Shown here: positions 57,521-64,000 of the stretch, piece after piece | Numbering within the stretch: position 1 is the first letter of the stretch | Layout: every line of letters starts with the position of its first letter | NCBI GenBank assembly: GCA_964036315.1 | Contig: OZ038517.1 | Location: 22,258,083-22,322,082 of the forward strand | Direction of reading: 5' to 3' | DNA from: Acanthosepion esculentum | Lineage: Eukaryota; Mollusca; Cephalopoda; Sepiida; Sepiidae | DNA: 64,000 nucleotides | Notes under the pieces: generated by a model | Told to the model about the DNA's origin: nothing | The model's database searches: none | What the model saw: the letters and a program-made list of their open reading frames with translations, nothing else | Program-made: the position numbers and the translations under genes

Positions 57521-57699
57521 GCATTTTAATCTTCTGTTGACTTTTTGTTTAATTCACTACAGAGTAACTGCAATCCCATCCCTTAAAATATTTTATAGAC
57601 AACTGAGCCTTATTTGATTAAAGTGCATCAATAAGTCCACTTGAAAAATTTCACAAAAATAGTTTCAGAACCTTCAGTTTTTCTAGTTCATTTTTTAAA

Positions 57700-58415
57700 A
57701 GTTTTTTTAAGCATTTCACCTCAAGCAAGGCAGGAGTGCCACTAGTACGCAAGGGGTTACAGAGAGTGAAAGTAAGAGAATAGACTGGGTACAGGGGATG
57801 TTTGAGGAAAGGATAAAAAGAAGAACAGGGATCAGGGCATCAAAAGATGTTGATTGACATTACATTTAAATTTTTGAAGATTATAGTTATCAGGGAAGCA
57901 AGTAAGAGGAAGGGAGTTCCACTGTCGGGAAGTGCAAGAGAAGAAGCTGTTGGAGTAGAAGAGGTGGTTCAGTTTAACTGTTTCGACAGTGAAAAGGTGG
58001 AAGCGAGATGCCAACCTAGTAACATGCTTAAATTCATGCAGGCCGGGCACCAGTGAAAATAACTTGTCAGAGCAGTTGCCATTAAAATATTTGTTGAAAA
58101 GATAGAGGGAAGCCACATCACATCTATAAGAAAGTGACTGGAGTCGTGATGCCAAGTCAGGACCGATCACATTGCAGATTTGTCTTTGGATTTTGTTGAG
58201 AACCTCAAGATGAACAGCAGGGGCATCAGACCAGATATGGCAACAGTACTCTGACGAATGGTAGATTTGTAGATGTGAAGGATAGACTCGGACAAGAAAA
58301 ACCTTCTGGCACAACACAAAGAACCAACTTTCCTTGTGGTAAATATGCACTAAACCAAAATCATAGTTAACAGAAATAGACAATAAAATCAGAACATCAT
58401 TATCAATAATCATAT
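57700..58415 (-). mobile_element. CR1/Jockey-like LINE, 3' end (family A), longest copy
   Basis: A minus-strand frame (58413 to 57832) of 193 residues without a stop includes SSEYCCHIWSDAPAVHLEVL, NKIQRQICNVIGPDLASRLQ, SYRCDVASLYLFNKYFNGNC, FYSNSFFSCTSRQWNSLPL and NLQKFKCNVNQHLL. This is the conserved end of CR1/Jockey-type reverse transcriptase polyproteins; the catalytic core is missing. The terminus is near 57712-57732. Confidence 0.8.
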
Positions 58416-58491
58416 TTAAATCTTACATTTGATATAGACTCCTCTCTACCTACCCACTAAAAATTCTGTTATAACCAAGCAGCAGTTTATT

Positions 58492-58580
58492 CCAATTTCC
58501 TAACCGTATATGACTTGCCAAATTCCTTAACTGTATATGACTTGCCAAATTCCTTAACTTTATATTAACTTGATGAATTC
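58492..58580 (+). repeat. Tandem repeat, 27-base unit, about 3 copies
   Basis: 'aaattccttaactgtatatg' with 'acttgcc' repeats, the last unit diverged. Confidence 0.85.
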
Positions 58581-59176
58581 AAGCCTTCTCTTGCATAAAC
58601 CTCCAAACTTAACACTTATGCTCTCACACACTAACCCATTGAAATATTAAAGTTAAATAATATTTTTTTAGCCTCATATTGTGGGTGCACAATTAAGCTT
58701 TTTACAGCATTGTGAGTTTAATTTTGAAACATACAAAACAAAATGGAGTAATAGATCCTTGCACTAAGAATGGAAAAAAATAAGAAGAAAGTATATTTTC
58801 TGTCTTTCCGACAGAACAATTATTGGCAGCACAGACATATTGCCAACATCAAGATGTCACACTCTCTTGATAAAAAGGTTATTCTTTTATAATAGTGATG
58901 TTCTAATTAACAAGTATTTTACTTTGTGCATTGAATATAATTAATGTTGTTAAATTTCTTGAAATGTATCCCAATATGAGGCATGACAAAAACATAAAAT
59001 TGTTTAAAATTATTTGTTGCCTTCCTTTCAGGATAAAAGATTAAAAAAAAATATGTGCAAGTTTAATTCATACATCCCATAAGAATTGAAAGACATCGGA
59101 AAATGATTTTGATAGAATAATGAACATATCTTGAATAAGAGTTTTCCACAAATTTAATAACATTTTGAACAGTTTT

Positions 59177-59268
<92 letters not shown>
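59177..59268. repeat. Compound (TA)(CA)(CATA)(TA) microsatellite
   Basis: Four blocks in series, including about 6 CATA tetranucleotides. Confidence 0.95.
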
Positions 59269-59475
59269 GTTAAGTAACAAAAATCTTGGTATTCCGTATG
59301 GATAATCTCATGGAGGATGAAATCCAGAGAGCTCAATGTTAAGTCAGAGTGAATAATTTAATTTAAAGAAAAACAGACCACTTTTAGGCTCCATTTGTAA
59401 TAATTTATTTCACCAGAGAATTTTATTTTTCTCTGGATCTTCAAACTTCACTTTCAAAAGGTGAAAAAAAAATGA

Positions 59476-59480
<5 letters not shown>

Positions 59481-59515
<35 letters not shown>
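59481..59515. repeat. (TA)n microsatellite
   Basis: TA alternation directly before the MITE at 59516. Confidence 0.95.
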
Positions 59516-59521
<6 letters not shown>

Positions 59522-59716
59522 GTTGGGTTGATGTGAGTTTGTGACCCTGGGTTTCACGCGTTTGTGATCGTTACACAAACTGATTAATTATTTCCATAAC
59601 AACACCAATTCATGCAACCTACATAAATCCAAAATTTAAAAAAATTAATCAGTTTGTCTGACAATTGCAAAAGTATGAAACCCAGGGTCACAAACTCACA
59701 TCAATCCAACCAAATA
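59516..59716. mobile_element. 201-bp MITE with 41-base inverted ends
   Basis: Ends 'tgtgaccctgggtttca' and 'tgaaacccagggtcaca' and flanks pair over 41 bases with one mismatch. A second inner pair ('cacaaactgattaatt' and 'aattaatcagtttgt') makes the whole element nearly palindromic. Confidence 0.85.
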
Positions 59717-59769
59717 TGTTAGCTCTATCTCTGATAAGTATCGCACATATAATATATAAATAATAATAT

Positions 59770-59820
59770 ATATATTACACACACACGCACACACACACAT
59801 ATATATATATACATATATAT
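59770..59820. repeat. (CA)n(TA)n compound microsatellite
   Basis: CA block with a G interruption followed by TA. Confidence 0.85.
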
Positions 59821-59949
59821 TTATTTACTTGATTCTCACAATAGAGCCATGGTTATCACACAACTCTGGGTTGGTCGATATTACATGTTGTCAAGAAAAA
59901 GTAAACATGATAAATTTGATTTATGTCTGATTTTCTGGGGTGAGTTATT

Positions 59950-60030
59950 ATTTAAGTATTTAGTCAGACTAATGTCCTCATCATTGATGTTACTGTTGTG
60001 CCCTCCAGCTGTCTTCAAGTTATGCTAGAC
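59950..60030 (+). repeat. Fold-back repeat family D, fragment
   Basis: 'cagactaatgtcctcatca' and 'gttgtgccctccagctgtct' match the left arm of the family. Confidence 0.5.
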
Positions 60031-60059
60031 TTTCTTTATCAGTTGCTGACGATACCATG

Positions 60060-60375
60060 GACAGAACATGTGAGCAATGACAAAATTTTAGGGTAAATTG
60101 AAACTGAAAAGAATCTTTCTTACACTTAACGTCAGGAAGAGAAAGTTTAAATTTACAGGGTACATAATGAAGAAAGAGAACTTAGAAACTTTGACACTCA
60201 CAGGACATATTGAGGTCAAGAGGAACAAAAGGACAAAGGAAAGCCGTGCATAAAATATCTGAGAAGCTTGTGTTGGCAGAACAGATTGAGATATAGTGAA
60301 AAGCAAAATTTACTAAAAGATACAAAGTACAGCAGCTTGTGGCAATCCATGATCACTCACATCCTAAAGAGACAC
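60060..60375 (+). mobile_element. RTE-like C-terminal fragment
   Basis: IMKKENLETLTLTGHIEVKR-like codons at 60165-60230, with a frame change, then LCWQNRLR and RYKVQQLVAIHDHSHPKE. Collinear with 14945-15150. Confidence 0.6.
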
Positions 60376-60414
60376 AGCATGTACACAAAGCATATATATA
60401 TATATATGTATATA

Positions 60415-60668
60415 TAAATATAAAAGTGAACATTGAAGTCAACACTCAGAGGTGACAGGCTGTTTCATAGTAGGTGCAATCGTCAGGACACGAATGTTCT
60501 TTGTTCTTCATTCACAGCCTGACGATTGCACCTAGCATTAAACTGCCTGTTGCCTCTGAGTGTTGACTTCAATGTTCACTTTTATATTTATATTTACATA
60601 CGCTCTATCTCTGATATTGAGCACTTTATCCTATAAATATAGCACACCTTAAAACTATATTTCTTCAT
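60415..60668. repeat. Hairpin repeat family A-fold, hairpin with 28-base loop
   Basis: Arms 60421-60487 and 60516-60582: 'gtaggtgcaatcgtcagg' against 'cctgacgattgcacctagca'. The right tail 'taaaactatatttcttcata' matches 33960-33990. Confidence 0.8.
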
Positions 60669-60671
60669 ATG

Positions 60672-61083
60672 ATGGACTCTCCCGTCAAACTCAACGTATG
60701 AGGGTCAGGCAGATCAGTTCCCAGAAACTGAAAGCCAGACACCCACACAGGATTTGATTATAGTGGTGAAGGCTTTGTGCAGGGCCACCCACACTTTTTG
60801 GAGGGACGAATACAGGAACCTGGTGCAACGAATGCCACAAGGTTCCCAAACGCCCCTCCGCAGGTTTTGAATACAGAGTTGTCCTTCTCCTAGACCAGTT
60901 GCCATCCAAGGCTATAGAACCCAGTCTGTCCTACTATTTACCCATAGTTAGAGGGAGAAGATGATTCACACCTTTCCCAAGGGTATTAGTATGTAAGTGA
61001 ATGTAATGGATTCGACTGGAATTCGAACTCGGCTCTCCGATTCCTCATTCCAAGCCCTTATCCATTACTCCACCGTGCCTCCT
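60672..61083 (-). mobile_element. tRNA-derived SINE (family S1 long form), reverse, best preserved
   Basis: On the minus strand it begins 'gcacggtggagtaatggata', has 'gagttcgaattcc' as a B-box, then 'cccttgggaaaggtgtgaat', and continues past the short form into 'ccaaaaagtgtgggtggcc'. This long 3' region is shared only with 37118-37431, so two subfamilies exist. Its head abuts the (TA)n at 61087. Confidence 0.8.
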
Positions 61084-61084
61084 C

Positions 61085-61086
<2 letters not shown>

Positions 61087-61175
<89 letters not shown>
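61087..61175. repeat. (TA)n microsatellite with CA tail
   Basis: About 77 bases of TA then about 12 of CA, the longest pure array in the window. Confidence 0.95.
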
Positions 61176-61177
<2 letters not shown>

Positions 61178-61263
61178 CATATGGAAGCTATTAATATATA
61201 TTTTAATTAATATATATACAATATGGAAGCTATTATTAAAAAGAAAGAACATAATGCACCCAA

Positions 61264-61415
61264 AATACCAATAACACTGGGGCATGCCAAAAAAAAGAAT
61301 GCAATGGTCAAAGGAAATTTATACAAAAGCGGCAGCAGAGGCGGTTAAGCTTGACAACAGGGCTGCTGCAGTAGCAGAGGAGGCAAGAAGAACATTAGAT
61401 TTAAGGATCCAAGTT
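61264..61415 (+). mobile_element. Possible pogo/Tigger-type N-terminal DNA-binding remnant
   Basis: Codons from 61284: MPKKRMQWSKEIYTKAAAEA, then a stretch ending RRTLDLRIQ, like the psq-type helix-turn-helix start of pogo/Tigger or related transposases. It runs straight into repeat D. Confidence 0.4.
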
Positions 61416-61439
61416 ATAACTTCAGGATTGTCCTATATG

Positions 61440-61750
61440 ACAATAGCTTTGTGGATTACAGTTCTGCTTAGGGAATTTGGTGGTATAATAATTGTGAATT
61501 CAATCTCTAGGCTTGGTAGTACAGATATACTCAGACTCCATGGAAACAGCATCAGTAATAACTGAACAATTCACCAAAGATGAGATATCATAAGGCAGAC
61601 AGAAGACTGAGATCAAATAATTCAAATTCTTTGAAGGTTACCCAGATCAACAAACATGTGAACAAGACCAGAGGTCACAAAGACCAAAACAGGATCATAA
61701 CAAAAATGAGGACATCATTCTGTTTGCAAATAATGTCAGTAGAATTAAAT
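61440..61750 (+). repeat. Fold-back repeat family D, right-half copy
   Basis: 'gaatttggtgg', 'gaattcaatctctaggct', 'ggttacccagatcaacaaac' and 'aatgaggacatcattctg' match 39300-39330 and 17583-17660. Confidence 0.55.
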
Positions 61751-61794
61751 TGAACAGAAATTTAAAACAGATAAAGGGCAGTAATTTTTCTTCA

Positions 61795-62600
61795 TAGATT
61801 TTTTAAATTTTTTCTTACAGTGCACTTCACCTTGTACAAGGCCCAGAGGCCAATCAAGGGTTTACGTTAAGAGGCAATTTGTACAGATAGGTGGGAAAGA
61901 TAACGGCTAACCCTAGACCTGAACAGGTTAAGAGTGTAGAGATCGGGGAAACATCTTCTTGGGAGTTTGTTCTACAGAGCAGTGGTTTGCAGGAATAAGT
62001 TACTTGAGCAGAACTTACTTCTCACTGATGGAATACATTGGGAATGTGGGTGGTTTGCTACAATGTAAGTGGCATGGCATGTCCTTGCCATGAAGGTTTA
62101 TATTGGCAGAACCAAGGAATATAGTTTGTAGTAGCAATAGAGCAATGAGAGGCTTGCTGCATCCCGCCTGTGGGAGAGGTTGAAAGGTGGAAAATAATTT
62201 GTCACCCACAAGGGCTCGGAGACACTTTTGGACCCTATCAAAGCTGGAGAGTGAGGTCTGAGCAGCTCCTTTCCAAATATGACAACAGTAATCCCTTTTT
62301 GACCTGACCTGTCTCTTGTAAAAGTCGAGAATAGCATGAGGAATCGGGTACTTACTGGAGCGGTACAGGGAGCCAACCATTTTACCTGCACCTTTAGCAG
62401 TGGATCATATGTACAATTTTCATTTGAGGTGTGAGTTTGGGGTGCAGTAGTCTTTCAGCACATGGTGCCTCCCTGAGGACACATCGTGACCAGTGGTAGT
62501 TTGGGGTCCAATCAGTGATGATGGAATGTAACTAGTTTGACTGCACAGACAGAAATAGTTTAAATTTCTTGTGACAGTTGTATGAGAATCATATAGGTCA
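61795..62600 (-). mobile_element. CR1-like LINE, 3' part (family B), reverse
   Basis: Minus strand: VGSLYRSSKYPIPHAILDFY, KRDYCCHIWKGAAQTSLSSF, DRVQKCLRALVGDKL and RDAASLSLLYCYY, with one frame change. The tail near 61820-61850 reads 'ggccttgtacaaggtgaag'. The catalytic domain is absent. Confidence 0.7.
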
Positions 62601-62736
62601 AAGTTAAAATGGCCTGATTATGACAATGTGGCACTTTAAGTAATGTTGCATTCTATGCCATCTCTGGGTCTCCATGCTAATACATAAAATGGTAACAATG
62701 TAAAGGACCATTTCTTTTTGTCATTCATTTTATTAG

Positions 62737-62781
62737 GACAGTGGTGGCAGCATGGATTCTAAGATGCAGTGGGAAGAATGA
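62737..62781 (+). CDS. Probable terminal coding exon with stop codon
   Basis: Seen: a good pyrimidine tract and acceptor (cattcattttattag) end at 62736. The following codons read DSGGSMDSKMQWEE and stop at TGA 62779-62781. The phase is 0, as needed to follow the donor at 43244. The acidic, Gly/Ser-rich peptide suits the tail of the preceding exon (FYGDY then DSGGS). Downstream sequence to about 63040 is non-repetitive and looks like a 3' UTR, with a polyadenylation signal after it. Alternative: a chance acceptor and short reading frame. The match of phase, composition and UTR makes a real last exon more likely. Confidence 0.6.
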   Translation, partial: DSGGSMDSKMQWEE

Positions 62782-63070
62782 TATCACAGAAATGCATGTT
62801 AACTCGGCATCCCTCCATGGATGGTCTTAGCCGGTTGCTTACTTGGGTGTCGGTGCTGTTATTGATGCTTCAGAATTCTTACAACCCTCTATTGAATTTA
62901 TGCTGTTTTGAACTTCTATCCAAAATCCAAACAAAGTCAATCAATCACTGTCAAATACCATGCCTATAAGGCACTCTGGTCAATCGCTGACCATTCTGCC
63001 TTCAAATTGCACTTTTCCTTTTCACTAAAAAACAAAAAAAAGTAAATAAAAATTAGTAAATTTTATAACA
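62782..63070 (+). other. Probable 3' untranslated region
   Basis: Sequence after the TGA is unlike the surrounding intron. It lacks recognisable repeats, is more GC-balanced, and runs to an A-rich stretch holding AATAAA at 63045-63050. It contains short unrelated reading frames only. Extent is inferred from the signal; a second AATAAA at 63285-63290 could give a longer form. Confidence 0.5.
63045..63050 (+). terminator. Candidate polyadenylation signal (AATAAA)
   Basis: AATAAA lies about 265 bases after the stop codon at 62779, inside an A-rich stretch and followed by T/A-rich sequence. It is the first good hexamer downstream of the proposed last exon. AATAAA is frequent by chance in AT-rich DNA, so cleavage here is inferred. 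Confidence 0.4.
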
Positions 63071-63790
63071 GTTAATTTTTCTAGACTAATCAAGAATTCA
63101 GGATTGAGTAAGAATCTTGTGCAGTTTTGGAAAATGTCTTCCATTTTTGTTTTTCTTGATTCTTTGACTTTTTAAACAAAAAAAAATATTTTAAGATCCT
63201 GACTTTAAAAAATTAAATGTATTAGTAAGAGGAGGAGCAATGATCATAGACAAAGGGGGCAAAAAAAACTAGTAAAAATTTAATAATAAAAAAGAAGCTG
63301 AAAGAAGGAGAAAACTTCAGACCATGACTCCTACTTTTACAAGATAGCAAAAATATGGCATGAATAATGGAATGTGGTAAATGTTCAGAGTATGAATGTT
63401 GCTTTGATTCTACTCCATGACCAGATCTATACAGGTGAATAGAGTCTAAGGATGTGGGAATAATGGTTCAAATCTCCTCAAAGGCTATTCTTGGCCCTTA
63501 TTGATTTTTTAGAAAATGATTGTGGAACACAAAGACCTGAACATTGTGATAAATGGCAAGAATAGCAAAAAAGAAAACTTTAAGTTATCTGGGGATGTTT
63601 AGTGAGAAGTGAAAAATACTTTATTGCAATTCATCCTTCAAACTATTGCTTAACAGTTATTGTACAGGAAATCACAGCTCTTAAAAGAACTATACACTAA
63701 GAGGAAAACTTCAAAAGGATACTTATTGCTTTCTTAAGATATTTCATGGATTTGGGCAATATAAATTTGAATAGCATTCGTATTTTATAG

Positions 63791-63826
<36 letters not shown>

Positions 63827-64000
63827 TAATTCAATTTAATTAGAAAACAGACAACCTTAAGGGTCCATTGATTATAATTCATTTTCCCAGGTATGTGGTT
63901 TTTACCTGGTTCATCAGATCACACTTCCAAGGGTGAAAAAAATTGTTTTAAATTTACATATTATTTTTATACACTTTTGAGGGGTAGTTTTAAGTTGATG
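63071..64000 (+). other. Downstream flank, no gene seen
   Basis: AT-rich with a second AATAAA at 63285. A (CA)n array lies at 63793-63823. The last 180 bases ('gggtccattgattataattc', 'ttttacctggttcatcagat') resemble 59390-59460 in wording and may be another dispersed repeat. Confidence 0.4.

Larger units (their letters stand above)
43244..62736 (+). other. Intron of about 19.5 kb between the last two exons
   Basis: Starts with consensus gtaagc and ends tattag. Repeats are listed separately. A (TGC)6 run at 43431-43448 and an A/T-homopolymer-rich stretch to about 43900 follow the donor. Stretches with nothing recognisable: 43990-44630, 45300-45760, 46155-46600, 48380-49190, 52860-54200, 55065-55235, 56050-56880, 58590-59160, 59720-59940 and 62600-62700. 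Confidence 0.5.

Overview
This is an AT-rich animal nuclear window with very long introns and a dense load of degraded transposable elements, tRNA- and 5S-rRNA-derived SINEs, mariner/Tc1 elements, non-LTR retrotransposon pieces, fold-back repeats and many long (TA)n arrays. There is no bacterial gene organisation. The repeat landscape and giant introns fit a lophotrochozoan, most probably a mollusc such as a cephalopod. That assignment is an inference from style, not from a diagnostic gene.

Only one host gene can be supported, on the + strand. It has three likely coding exons, all phase 0/0: 5026-5100 (25 codons, coiled-coil), 43067-43243 (59 codons, basic then Ser/Asp-rich) and 62737-62781 (last 14 codons plus stop). 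A unique-looking 3' UTR follows, with a polyadenylation signal near 63045. The introns between them are about 38 kb and 19.5 kb, and 5' exons must lie upstream of the window. I do not recognise the gene; it looks like the C-terminus of a coiled-coil protein.

Layout. 1-5025: upstream intron with a LINE 3' end, old duplications, a (TA)n-flanked repeat, a SINE and a TG/TA-tailed repeat. 5101-43066: intron 1, with tRNA SINEs, 5S-rRNA-derived SINEs, several LINE/RTE fragments, a mariner nested exactly inside an RTE element, a pogo-like MITE with repeated end motifs, minisatellites, and large inverted repeats at 37.6-38.6 kb. It ends in a 2-kb pyrimidine-rich minisatellite (40916-42895) that stops about 170 bases before the exon 2 acceptor. 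43244-62736: intron 2, with a decayed full-length mariner, a Tc1 element with matching 28-bp ends and a single visible stop in its surviving reading frame, two further MITEs, CR1-like LINE pieces and more fold-back repeats. 62782-64000: 3' UTR and flank.

The long uninterrupted reading frames at 40.8-43.1 kb are artefacts of a tandem repeat whose 27-base unit is a multiple of three. No second protein gene, CRISPR array or functional RNA gene is supported.
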